8,321 nucleotides of DNA from an uncultured Porphyromonadaceae bacterium (GTDB taxonomy: Bacteria; Bacteroidota; Bacteroidia; Bacteroidales; Muribaculaceae): positions 1 to 8,321 of the forward strand of contig UROS01000104.1 of NCBI GenBank assembly GCA_900549445.1, in the 5' to 3' direction. The position numbers and the translations under genes were made by a program. Below the pieces are notes generated by a model that was given only the letters and a program-made list of their open reading frames with translations, made no database searches and was not told the DNA's origin. Below are positions 1 through 6,860 of this stretch, one piece after another. Numbering within the stretch: position 1 is the first letter of the stretch; every line of letters starts with the position of its first letter.

Positions 1-1461
1 AAAAATATAGGGCTATTCAGAACGAGGATTTTTGCACTTCGTTATTGAATCTTCAACCTGCAGAACATATCCTCGATTCTTTCCCAGATCAGGATGACCG
101 AGAGAGACACGCTTGCAGTCACAAGCAGGCGCAACTGCGTCTACCCGCTGCTGACCGTGTTCCAGATTCTGCTTCTCTTCCCATGCTTCGGGATAAAGAA
201 CTGCTGGCGCTGTCACAAGGACGGCACTCTTGAGACGCTTGTCAAGGCCCGCAAGGATGTTTTCTACCGTTTTATGGAAAATCCATTCATCGACTGGCGC
301 AAGGCATTGTGGCACATATCCGTCCAGCTGTGGAATCGTATCCACGTACGCTCCGACCACAAGGAGCAGGATGTCTGTCTTATTCTTGACGACACTGACC
401 ATGAGAAGACAGGGCGCACCATCGAGAAAATAGGCAGGGTGCATTCCCATCTGGCGCATAAGGCCGTCCTCGGCTTCAAATGCCTCTGCATGGCCGTGAC
501 AGACGGCGTGTCGCAGATTCTCCTTGACTTCGACATAATCGGAGAAAAGGGAAAGAACGGGAATTACGGCATGAGCGACAAATAACTTGAGCGTCGTCAC
601 AGGACGGAGCATGACAGCAAGGTCCTGCAGTAGCGCGAAAAAGCATACGACATCTCCAAGCTCGAACTTGCCAAAGAGATGATAAAGCGGGCGATACGCA
701 AAGGCATAAAGTTCAGCTATGTGCTGGCGGACAGCTGGTTCACCAGCAAGGACATTGTCCGTTTCATCCACTCCCGTCATATAAAATGCCATTGGCTCGG
801 CATGATAAAGGTCGGCGAGAACGGCAAGACAAAATATCACACGGAGCATGGTGATCTCTCCGCACCGGCACTTGTAAAACTCGGCAAGAAACTCAAGCTG
901 CAGAAGTACAGCCGCAAACTCAAGTGCAACTATATCGTATACGATGCTGTCTTTGGAGGCGTACCCGTCAGGATATTCCTCGTGCGCCGGACACAGCACG
1001 GCAAATGGAACGGACTGCTCACAACTGACACCGGTCTCGATTTTATTAAGGCGTGGCAGATCTACTCCCGACGCTGGACGCTTGAAGTCGTGTTCAAGGA
1101 CTGCAAGACCAATCTCGGATTCGGCAAATGCCAGAGTACAAGCTTCGCATCCCAGATAGCGGCCGCGACATTGTGTTGTCTTCAGTATGACATTCTTTCG
1201 GTGGCCAGACGCTTCAGCGATTATGAGACAATCGGAGGACTCTTCAGGAAAATAACCCGGGAAACTGTCCAGCTCTCGGTGGCTCAACAGATATGGGGCA
1301 TTCTCCAGGATCTTGTCACGGCAATAGCGAGAGTCTTCGGCCTTCTGGACGAAGAAATCTACGATGCCGTTATCAATCAGTCTGAAGAGATGGCTCATAT
1401 CGCTCAATTTTACAATCTGAAATCAGCAAGTTGAACTTGCGAAACTTAAATTAATAAAATC
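1..1461 (+). mobile_element. Degenerate IS4-superfamily insertion sequence, ends uncertain
   Basis: This stretch is almost filled by one interrupted DDE transposase frame, which is the content of a simple insertion sequence. The left end may lie just inside or before the window. The right end must precede the thi promoter that begins at 1496. I could not find convincing terminal inverted repeats. The only hint is GGATTTT at 26-32 matching AAAATCC at 1456-1462 in inverse orientation, which is weak. The end at 1461 is chosen because a 10-bp tandem repeat starts at 1462. Because the transposase is interrupted, the element is probably immobile unless helped in trans. Confidence 0.55.
94..1434 (+). 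pseudogene. IS4-type DDE transposase with two in-frame stops
   Basis: The transposase would cut and rejoin element ends with a DDE RNase-H-like core. The reading frame from 94 to the TGA at 1432-1434 is continuous apart from TAA at 583-585 and TAG at 631-633. The intact fragments are 163 and 251 or more residues. Numbering from 94, the likely first Asp is in LDDTD (about residue 100) and the second in LADSW (about 213). Tyr324, Arg327, Glu331 and Lys338 match the IS4 signature Y-x2-R-x3-E-x6-K exactly. The frame is open back to 49 and the translation from 49 (FNLQNISSILSQIR) looks coding, so the original start may lie before 94 and be lost; a TGA sits at 46-48. Restoring Gln at both stops, by one T-to-C change each, gives a full-length protein. 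Family assignment is confident; loss of function is inferred. Confidence 0.85.
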
Positions 1462-1481
1462 CATGAGGGAACATGAGGGAA
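1462..1481. repeat. 10-bp perfect tandem repeat
   Basis: CATGAGGGAA occurs twice in direct succession (1462-1471 and 1472-1481) between the transposase remnant and the thi promoter. The unit length falls in the range of target duplications made by IS4-family elements. A simple duplication would place the two copies on opposite sides of an element, however. It could be a footprint of past insertion and excision, or ordinary slippage. Confidence 0.75.
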
Positions 1482-1495
1482 CAACATAAAAAATA

Positions 1496-1527
1496 TTTGC
1501 TCATCCCATTTTTTTATATTAACTTTG
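1496..1527 (+). promoter_or_regulatory. Bacteroidota sigma-ABfr-type promoter of the thi operon
   Basis: TTTG at 1496-1499 and TAACTTTG at 1520-1527 are separated by 20 bases. This fits the known Bacteroidota consensus of TTTG, 19-21 bases, TAnnTTTG. Transcription should begin near 1531-1534, almost exactly at the first base of the riboswitch P1 stem (1532). That position supports both calls. Confidence 0.8.
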
Positions 1528-1531
1528 TCGC

Positions 1532-1610
1532 TGAAGCAGGGGTGCTCCCGACGGAGCTGAGATTATACCCTGTGAACCTGACGCGGATAATGCCGACGAA
1601 GGGAGCTTCA
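1532..1610 (+). ncRNA. TPP riboswitch aptamer (THI element)
   Basis: This RNA binds thiamine pyrophosphate in the leader of the thi operon. P1 is formed by TGAAGC (1532-1537) with GCTTCA (1605-1610). The conserved THI-box segments follow in order: GGGGTGC from about 1539, CTGAGA at 1557-1562, ACCCT at 1567-1571, GAACCTGA at 1574-1581, GGATAATGCC at 1585-1594, then GAAGGGAG closing the structure. All core blocks are present with no evident defect, so it should be functional. About 100 bases separate it from thiD, and this gap contains a terminator hairpin. Expected action is reduced operon expression at high TPP. Confidence 0.96.
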
Positions 1611-1675
1611 ATTTATGCCACATCTCGTTCTTTCGTGGCTTTTGTCACTCTCTATATGAATTGGTTAATTTAGTT

Positions 1676-1698
1676 GTCCGCCTTTGGTGGACTTTTTT
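1676..1698 (+). terminator. Intrinsic terminator, likely riboswitch expression platform
   Basis: GTCCGCC (1676-1682) pairs with GGTGGAC (1686-1692) through seven base pairs including one G-U, with a TTT loop, followed by six T residues (1693-1698). It lies between the aptamer and the thiD start, where a ligand-controlled terminator belongs. I could not identify a clear antiterminator pairing with the P1 3' strand. Control by TPP is therefore inferred from position. A weaker hairpin, GCCAC (1617-1621) with GTGGC (1635-1639) followed by TTTT, lies between them and may take part. Confidence 0.72.
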
Positions 1699-1709
1699 GT
1701 TTATTCATT

Positions 1710-2562
1710 ATGGAGACTCCTCTTAAGACTATTCTAACCATTGCCGGCAGCGACTGCATGGCGGGCGCCGGAATTCAGGCAGACATCAAGGCTGCGGCTG
1801 CCTGTGGCGTATATGCCATGACAGCCGTAACCGCCGTCACCGCTCAGAACTCCTCCGGTATAAAGGCCGTGCATCCCGTCGACTCCGACCTTCTCATCGC
1901 TCAACTCGACGCTGTCTTCAACGATGTCCGTCCCGACGCTATCAAGACCGGAATGGTCGGTTCCCCGGAAAACGCTGCTGCTATCGCCGGTTTCATCCGA
2001 CGCAACGCACTGGAAATACCTATGGTGATCGACCCCGTTGCCACAGCTACAGCCGGTGGCGACCTGTCGTCGAATCTCTCCGAACTCAGGGAAATCTACC
2101 TCGACCAACTCTTCCCCCTCGCCACATGTGTCACTCCCAACATCCCCGAGGCCCTCTCTTTCCTCCCGGCAATGTCGGAATCATTTCCTCTCTGCCCTGA
2201 CTCTTTCGGAAGAATCGCAGAATCACTCCTCAATCTCTTCAACAGCTCTGGTATTATCCTCAAGGGGTGGACATGCCGACGATACATCCCTCACCGACAC
2301 TCTCGCCTACCATCCCTCTGATGACACCACTGAGATCCTGCAACTGAGCCACAAGCGAATCGACTCCATAAACCTCCACGGCACAGGTTGCGTCTTCTCC
2401 TCAATCCTCGCAGCCGCTCTCACTCGTCGCTCTTCCCTCCCCGTCGTTTTCCGTCAGGCTTCCGATTCTCTCAACCGCATAATCGCAGCCAGCGCCACAC
2501 ATCGTCTCGGCAAATCCACCTATGGCCCTCTCACCCCCCTCGGTGTTGGCTGGCCTCACTGA
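1710..2562 (+). pseudogene. thiD: Hydroxymethylpyrimidine (phosphate) kinase, frameshifted
   Basis: ThiD phosphorylates HMP and HMP-phosphate to HMP-pyrophosphate in the cytoplasm. The ATG at 1710 is chosen because it directly precedes the typical start (ILTIAGSD); upstream in-frame codons run into the terminator. Residues 11-25 form the substrate loop, 78-82 read IKTGM, and 141-147 read VTPNIPE. Within the run of four G at 2264-2267 the frame breaks: as read, translation ends at 2321 after 203 residues. Removing one G gives LKGGH and continues to the TGA at 2560-2562, a 283-residue protein. The downstream part holds HGTGC, with the catalytic Cys at about residue 227, so the truncated product would lack the anion hole. 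This may be a real mutation or a sequence error. The loop reads GSDCMAGAG where Ser-Gly-Gly is usual. Confidence 0.9.
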
Positions 2563-2587
2563 TAGTTAAATCAAATCGATAGAATTC

Positions 2588-2791
2588 ATGAACATAATCC
2601 TCAACAACACGAAAACCGAAGTGCCGGAGGGCATCTCCACGATTGCGGCTCTCGCCGATTGGAAAGGCGTCAAGCCACAAGGCTCTGCCATAGCCCGAAA
2701 CGGCTCCGTCATCAGAAAGACGGATTGGGCCTCTACCCCGCTCCACGAGTCCGACACCATTACCGTAATATCCGCTGCCTTCGGCGGCTGA
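2588..2791 (+). CDS. thiS: Sulfur carrier protein ThiS
   Basis: ThiS is a small ubiquitin-fold protein. ThiF adenylates its C-terminal glycine, which then carries a thiocarboxylate that delivers sulfur to ThiG for thiazole formation. The product is 67 residues, the usual family length, and ends in AAFGG with the required terminal Gly-Gly. ITVISAAFGG matches the final strand and tail of the family, and the N-terminal part (ILNNTKTEVPEG) fits the opening beta hairpin. It lies 25 bases after thiD and 4 bases before the TenI-like gene, so it is surely cotranscribed. No ThiF homologue is present in this window, although ThiS needs one. Confidence 0.93.
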   Translation: MNIILNNTKTEVPEGISTIAALADWKGVKPQGSAIARNGSVIRKTDWASTPLHESDTITVISAAFGG

Positions 2792-2795
2792 AGCA

Positions 2796-3332
2796 ATGAC
2801 GCCCTATTCCGGATTCCTGACAATCGCCATCACATCCACCGATTTCGTCGAGGGTGAAGCCGCGCGCATCTCCGAAATACTACGGAACGGAGAGGCCGAC
2901 ATCGTCCATATCAGAAAACCCGGCTGGGACGAGGTTCGCACTGAGCTACTCATCCGTGAGATTCCCGCAGATCTCTATCCTCGCCTGAAGCTTCACGACC
3001 ACTTCCAGCTCCTCTCCCGGTTCCCCCTCGCAGGTGTCCACCGCAATTCCCGCAACCCCGAAGCTCTTGCCAATGCCGCAAGCGTCAGCATCTCTTTCCA
3101 TTCGATTGAACAACTTGACGCCGCCACGCATTACGATTATGTAACACTCTCCCCCGTTTTCGACTCCATATCGAAAACCGGCTATCGCTCCGCTTTCTCC
3201 CTTAAGGAGATCGCGCCGGTTATTAAGGGCAAGAGAGTGGTGGCCCTCGGAGGAGTAACACCCGACAGAATCCCACTGCTCCGCGATGCCGGTTTTTTCG
3301 GCGCAGCTATGCTCGGATACTTCTGGAAATGA
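2796..3332 (+). CDS. tenI: TenI/ThiE-superfamily protein, probable thiazole tautomerase
   Basis: The 178-residue product has the TIM-barrel plan shared by ThiE and TenI: HIRK (38-41) in place of QIR, LKLHD (64-68), GVHRN (80-84), SISFHS (98-103), YVTLSPVFDSISKTGY (115-130) and VVALGGVTP (148-156). His102 sits in an FHS segment comparable to the histidine used by Bacillus TenI to aromatise the thiazole. The neighbouring ThiE has GVTANT at the equivalent place. The canonical QIRxKD and VHLGQxD phosphate-binding motifs are altered (HIRKPG, VHRNSR), so coupling activity is less likely here. It is shorter than usual ThiE proteins. Its position after thiS and before thiE supports a thiazole-side role. 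Superfamily is certain; tautomerase is inferred, with a diverged second ThiE as the alternative. Confidence 0.8.
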   Translation: MTPYSGFLTIAITSTDFVEGEAARISEILRNGEADIVHIRKPGWDEVRTELLIREIPADLYPRLKLHDHFQLLSRFPLAGVHRNSRNPEALANAASVSISFHSIEQLDAATHYDYVTLSPVFDSISKTGYRSAFSLKEIAPVIKGKRVVALGGVTPDRIPLLRDAGFFGAAMLGYFWK

Positions 3333-3380
3333 CTTCTCCTTTATTGATTCAAAAAACAAAAAACCTTAAATTGAATAGAT

Positions 3381-4010
3381 ATGCTTCAGTTCATTACCAA
3401 TACTGACTGTAAGATGCCCGTGGCCGATCAGATCTTCGCTGTCATCGAAGGCGGTTGCCGTTGGGTCCAGATCCGGATGAAAGACGCTACCGACGAGGAA
3501 ATCGGTAAAGTAGTCGAGGCCGTGAAACCCACTTGCGAGCAGAAGGGGGTGTTCCTCCTTCTCGACGACCGTGTCGAACTCGCCAAACAGCTCAACGTCG
3601 GTGGTGTCCACCTCGGCAAAGAGGATATGCCACCCTCTAAGGCAAGAATGATTCTCGGTCCTGCTGCCGTGATTGGTGTCACCGCCAACACTATCGCGGA
3701 TGTCCTCGCTGTAAGCCAGCTCGACATCGACTATTTCGGCTTCGGCCCTTTCCGTGAGACCACCACTAAGAAGAAACTCGCCCCGGTGCTCGGCCTTGAG
3801 GGTATGCGCCGACTCTGCTTCGAGGCAGAGGAGAACAAGATCAACATCCCGAGGGTTGCCGTTGGAGGCATCCTCCCAGACGACGTGCTTCCCCTCATTG
3901 AGGCTGGCGTGAACGGTATCGCCGTCAGCGGTGCGATCGCTGCCGCGCTCGACCCGGTGAAGGCTACAGAGCGTTTCATCTCCCTCCTCCCCAAGACCGA
4001 GGATGATTGA
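3381..4010 (+). CDS. thiE: Thiamine phosphate synthase
   Basis: ThiE couples HMP-pyrophosphate to thiazole phosphate carboxylate, giving thiamine phosphate. The 209-residue product keeps the family motifs in order: VQIRMKD (29-35), LLLDDRVELA (59-68), GGVHLGKEDMP (74-84), GVTANT (99-104), DYFGFGPFRETTTK (117-130), VAVGGI (159-164) and GIAVSGAI (179-186). These cover the pyrophosphate, magnesium and thiazole-phosphate sites, and the length is normal. The ATG at 3381 directly precedes the first strand (LQFITN). It follows the TenI-like gene by 48 bases and precedes thiG by 50 bases, with no promoter visible in either gap. Having two ThiE-fold genes side by side suggests this one is the synthase. 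Confidence 0.95.
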   Translation: MLQFITNTDCKMPVADQIFAVIEGGCRWVQIRMKDATDEEIGKVVEAVKPTCEQKGVFLLLDDRVELAKQLNVGGVHLGKEDMPPSKARMILGPAAVIGVTANTIADVLAVSQLDIDYFGFGPFRETTTKKKLAPVLGLEGMRRLCFEAEENKINIPRVAVGGILPDDVLPLIEAGVNGIAVSGAIAAALDPVKATERFISLLPKTEDD

Positions 4011-4060
4011 TTTAATCATCCTGCATTTCTCTAAGACAACAGTAACTACTTTTAATATAT

Positions 4061-4834
4061 ATGAACGACATACTGAAAATCGGCGACCGCGAATTTACCT
4101 CGCGCCTCTTTGTAGGCACTGGTAAGTTCCAGTCGTCTGATGTTATGCTGGAGGCTATCAAGGCCTCGCAGTCGCAGATGATCACGGTGGCTATGAAGCG
4201 CGTCAACATGATGAACGAGGCTACCGACGACATGCTCACCCACATAAACCGTGAGCACGTACAGCTCCTCCCCAATACTTCCGGTGTCCGCAACGCCAAG
4301 GAAGCTGTCGTGGCTGCCCGTATGAGCCGCGAGATCTTCGATACCCCTTTCATCAAACTCGAGATCCATCCCGATCCACGTTATCTCATGCCTGATCCGG
4401 TGGAGACTCTAAAGGCTACTGAAATCCTCGCAGCCGAAGGTTTCACTGTCCTCCCCTATATCCAGGCCGACCCTGTCCTCTGCAAGCTTCTTGAGGAGGC
4501 CGGCGCCGCTGCAGTGATGCCTCTGGCCGCTCCTATCGGCACTAACAAGGGACTCGTCACGCGCGACCTTCTTGAGATCATCATCGAGCAGTCAACACTC
4601 CCCGTTGTGGTTGACGCCGGTCTCGGAGCTCCCTCTCATGCCGCCGAGGCTATGGAGATGGGCGCTGACGCTGTCCTCGTCAACACTGCTATTGCCGTGG
4701 CCGGAGACCCTGTCGCTATGGCCGACGCTTTCCGCCTCGCTGTAATCGCCGGGCGTAAGGCTTACCTCGCCGGTCTCGGTGCTGTCAGCAAACACGCTGT
4801 CGCGACATCTCCCCTCACCTCTTTCCTCGACTGA
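4061..4834 (+). CDS. thiG: Thiazole synthase
   Basis: ThiG condenses deoxyxylulose 5-phosphate, dehydroglycine and sulfur from ThiS-thiocarboxylate into the thiazole phosphate. The product is 257 residues, normal for the family. Diagnostic segments are LFVGTGKF (16-23), LPNTSG (70-75), FIKLEI (97-102), MPLAAPIGTNKGL (153-165), VVVDAGLGAPSHAAEAMEMG (182-201) and VLVNTAIA (205-212). Lys99 in FIKLEI is the expected Schiff-base lysine. The start is the ATG at 4061 just before the conserved ILKIGDREF. The gene lies 34 bases before thiC. It depends on ThiS from the same operon and on a dehydroglycine source (ThiH or ThiO) that is not in this window. Confidence 0.96.
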   Translation: MNDILKIGDREFTSRLFVGTGKFQSSDVMLEAIKASQSQMITVAMKRVNMMNEATDDMLTHINREHVQLLPNTSGVRNAKEAVVAARMSREIFDTPFIKLEIHPDPRYLMPDPVETLKATEILAAEGFTVLPYIQADPVLCKLLEEAGAAAVMPLAAPIGTNKGLVTRDLLEIIIEQSTLPVVVDAGLGAPSHAAEAMEMGADAVLVNTAIAVAGDPVAMADAFRLAVIAGRKAYLAGLGAVSKHAVATSPLTSFLD

Positions 4835-4868
4835 TTCCCTCCCCTATCATTTTCAACATCTACGAGAC

Positions 4869-6599
4869 ATGGAAATAGAAAACATCAACGTTTCCTCCTA
4901 TCCCAATTCCGTCAAGAAATATGTCGACGGCAAACTCCACCCCATCCGCGTGGCGATGCGTGAGATTCACCAGTATCCAACAGTCACCATCGAGAATGGC
5001 AAACGGGTCGAGCATCCAAATGAACCCGTCACTGTCTACGACACCAGCGGTCCCTACACCGACCCCGATGTGAAGATCGACATCAACCGAGGACTTCCCC
5101 GCACTCGCGAAAAATGGGTGGAGGATCGAAACGATACCGTCGTCCTCGACGACATAACCAGCGAATACGGCCGTTTGCGCCGCGCCGACTCTTCACTCGA
5201 TCCTATACGCTTCCCGGTTCAGAACAGACCGCGTCGCGCTAAAGAGGGCATGAGAGTTACTCAACTCCACTACGCACGCAAAGGCATAATCACTCCTGAG
5301 ATGGAATATGCCGCTATCCGCGAGAATCTCGACAATGAAGCTCGCGGCATCAAGAGCTATATCACTCCGGAATTCGTGCGCGATGAAATCGCTGCCGGAC
5401 GTGCCATCATAGCAGCCAACATCAACCACCCCGAAGCTGAGCCAATGGTTATCGGCAAGGCTTTCGCCGTTAAGCTCAACACCAACATCGGTAATTCAGC
5501 CCTCTCTTCCGGTATCGAAGAGGAGGTAGCAAAGGCTGTCTGGAGCTGCTACTGGGGTGGCGACACACTGATGGACCTCTCCACCGGCGACAACATCCAT
5601 GAGACCCGCGAATGGATCATTCGAAACTGTCCCGTTCCGATGGGTACAGTGCCTATCTATCAGGCTCTCGAAAAAGTCAACGGTAAAGTGAAAGATCTTA
5701 CATGGGAAATCTATCGAGACACACTCATCGAGCAGTGTGAGCAGGGTGTAGATTATTTCACTATCCACGCCGGCGTACTTCGTGAACATGCTAGGCTTGT
5801 GGCTGAGCGTCTCACAGGTTGTGTGTCTCGCGGAGGCTCAATCATGACTCAGTGGTGTGTCGAACACGACAAGGAGAGTTTCCTCTATACTCACTTCGAC
5901 GAGATATGCGAAATCCTCAACAAGTATGACGTAGCCGTCTCCCTCGGCGACGGTATGCGTCCGGGCTCTACCTTCGATGCCAACGACCGAGCCCAGTTCC
6001 TCGAGCTTGAGGTGCTCGGCGAACTAACAGGTAAGGCTTGGAGCCACGACGTCCAGGTAATCATCGAAGGCCCGGGACACGTCCCCATGCATAAGATTCC
6101 CGCAAACATGGAGAAGCAGGCTACCGTCTGCCATGAGGCTCCATTCTACACACTCGGACCTCTGACCACCGATATCGCTCCGGGCTACGACCATATTACT
6201 TCCGCCATCGGGGCTGCAATCATCTCAAGACTTGGCACAGCTATGATCTGCTATGTCACTCCTAAGGAGCACCTATCGCTGCCCAACCTCAACGATGTCC
6301 GCGAAGGCGTGATAGCTTATAAGATCGCTGCACATGCCGCCGACCTCGCCAAAGGTTTCCCGGGTGCATCCATACGCGACAATGCCCTCAGCAAGGCTCG
6401 TTATGAGTTCAGATGGAAAGACCAGTTCAATCTCTCGCTCGATCCGGAAAAGGCCAAACGCTATTATGTGGAGGCTCGCAGGAATTCTCCTGATGCCGAC
6501 GACCGTTTCTGCACGATGTGCGGCCCCAATTTCTGCGCGATGCGTATCTCACAGAACATTGCCGACGCTTGCGAAACTAAAGTTAATAATAATTCCTGA
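4869..6599 (+). CDS. thiC: Phosphomethylpyrimidine synthase
   Basis: ThiC is a non-canonical radical SAM enzyme that rearranges aminoimidazole ribotide into HMP-phosphate. The 576-residue product is normal length. Landmarks are VYDTSGPYTDP (from 56), TQLHYARKGIITPEMEY (from 131), MDLSTG, SLGDGMRPGS (about 358-367), EGPGHVP (400-406) and LGPLTTDIAPGYDH. Near the C terminus CTMCGPNFC supplies Cys548, Cys551 and Cys556 in the C-x2-C-x4-C arrangement that holds the 4Fe-4S cluster. The start at 4869 is preferred. The frame stays open upstream to 4779, but that extension overlaps thiG and does not resemble ThiC. This is the last gene of the operon; an intrinsic terminator follows about 90 bases after the stop. 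Confidence 0.97.
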   Translation: MEIENINVSSYPNSVKKYVDGKLHPIRVAMREIHQYPTVTIENGKRVEHPNEPVTVYDTSGPYTDPDVKIDINRGLPRTREKWVEDRNDTVVLDDITSEYGRLRRADSSLDPIRFPVQNRPRRAKEGMRVTQLHYARKGIITPEMEYAAIRENLDNEARGIKSYITPEFVRDEIAAGRAIIAANINHPEAEPMVIGKAFAVKLNTNIGNSALSSGIEEEVAKAVWSCYWGGDTLMDLSTGDNIHETREWIIRNCPVPMGTVPIYQALEKVNGKVKDLTWEIYRDTLIEQCEQGVDYFTIHAGVLREHARLVAERLTGCVSRGGSIMTQWCVEHDKESFLYTHFDEICEILNKYDVAVSLGDGMRPGSTFDANDRAQFLELEVLGELTGKAWSHDVQVIIEGPGHVPMHKIPANMEKQATVCHEAPFYTLGPLTTDIAPGYDHITSAIGAAIISRLGTAMICYVTPKEHLSLPNLNDVREGVIAYKIAAHAADLAKGFPGASIRDNALSKARYEFRWKDQFNLSLDPEKAKRYYVEARRNSPDADDRFCTMCGPNFCAMRISQNIADACETKVNNNS

Positions 6600-6607
6600 G
6601 ATTTTGA

Positions 6608-6641
6608 GGGTCAATGTAAAAAACCGGTTGTTAAAAAATAG
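6608..6641 (+). repeat. Dispersed 34-bp repeat, copy 1
   Basis: This segment starts nine bases after the thiC stop. Its first 30 bases are identical to 8267-8296, and 33 of 34 bases match through 8300 (A in place of G at 6638). It contains the palindrome AACCGGTT (6622-6629) between two A-rich runs. The following bases (6642-6660) align loosely with 8301-8321, sharing GCA and AACT blocks, so the real unit is probably longer. I do not recognise a named family. Confidence 0.85.
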
Positions 6642-6685
6642 GGGGGGTGTTGCAGAACTACCATATCTAAAGTCTCTGAGAATTG

Positions 6686-6712
6686 AAAAATTCGGACGAA
6701 ACCGGATTTTTT
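6686..6712 (+). terminator. Intrinsic terminator of the thi operon
   Basis: AAAAATTCGG (6686-6695) pairs with CCGGATTTTT (6702-6711) through ten base pairs, one of them G-U, around the loop ACGAAA. A T run closes the 3' side and an A run the 5' side, so it could work in both directions. It is the first such structure after thiC. If the surrounding bases belong to the dispersed repeat, the terminator may be supplied by the repeat. Confidence 0.75.
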
Positions 6713-6775
6713 CGGCTCTTTGTTGGACTCAAACCCTTGAAAAACAGACCAATCGAATTGTATTTGGTAGGGAAC

Positions 6776-6819
6776 GCAATATAAAAGGCTTTAACCGGGT
6801 GCGTCTTGCTTAATATTGC
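6776..6819 (+). other. Long imperfect hairpin in the gene-free region
   Basis: GCAATAT (6776-6782) pairs with ATATTGC (6813-6819), and inside it AAGGC (6785-6789) pairs with GTCTT (6803-6807) with one G-U pair, leaving a 13-base loop. No T run follows, so it is not a standard terminator. It may be part of a structured intergenic repeat or a small RNA. No promoter was identified for it. Apart from this, the terminator and the broken frame below, I see nothing definite in 6642-7057. Confidence 0.4.
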
Positions 6820-6860
6820 TGATTGAGCTAATGTTCCACTAAGGTCATAAACGCCTGACA

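Noticed and set aside
583..633. Alternative genetic code with TAA and TAG read as Gln
   Set aside because: The TonB-like gene ends at TAA and no other gene in the window carries internal TAA or TAG. Mutation of a dead transposase is simpler.
13..1407. Long antisense open frame of 464 codons
   Set aside because: It lies exactly opposite the transposase, whose DDE and YREK motifs are on the + strand. The antisense translation has no recognisable motif and is a by-product of codon bias.
1426..1440. Palindrome GCAAGTTGAACTTGC as a transposase terminator or IS end
   Set aside because: The stem is only five pairs once a loop is allowed, no T run follows, and it overlaps coding sequence. Too weak to call.
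1473..1673. Leader-peptide frame over the thi leader
   Set aside because: It covers the promoter and TPP aptamer, so its codons are dictated by RNA structure. Its start also lies upstream of the predicted transcription start.
3366..4019. Antisense open frame over thiE
   Set aside because: The + strand encodes complete ThiE motifs; the antisense product has none.
4779..4868. N-terminal extension of ThiC by 30 residues
   Set aside because: It overlaps the end of thiG and does not look like ThiC. The ATG at 4869 gives the normal length.
6334..6813. Open frame overlapping the thiC end and running into the intergenic region
   Set aside because: Most of it is an out-of-frame shadow of thiC and the rest lies in the repeat block with the terminator hairpin. 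I treat it as non-coding.
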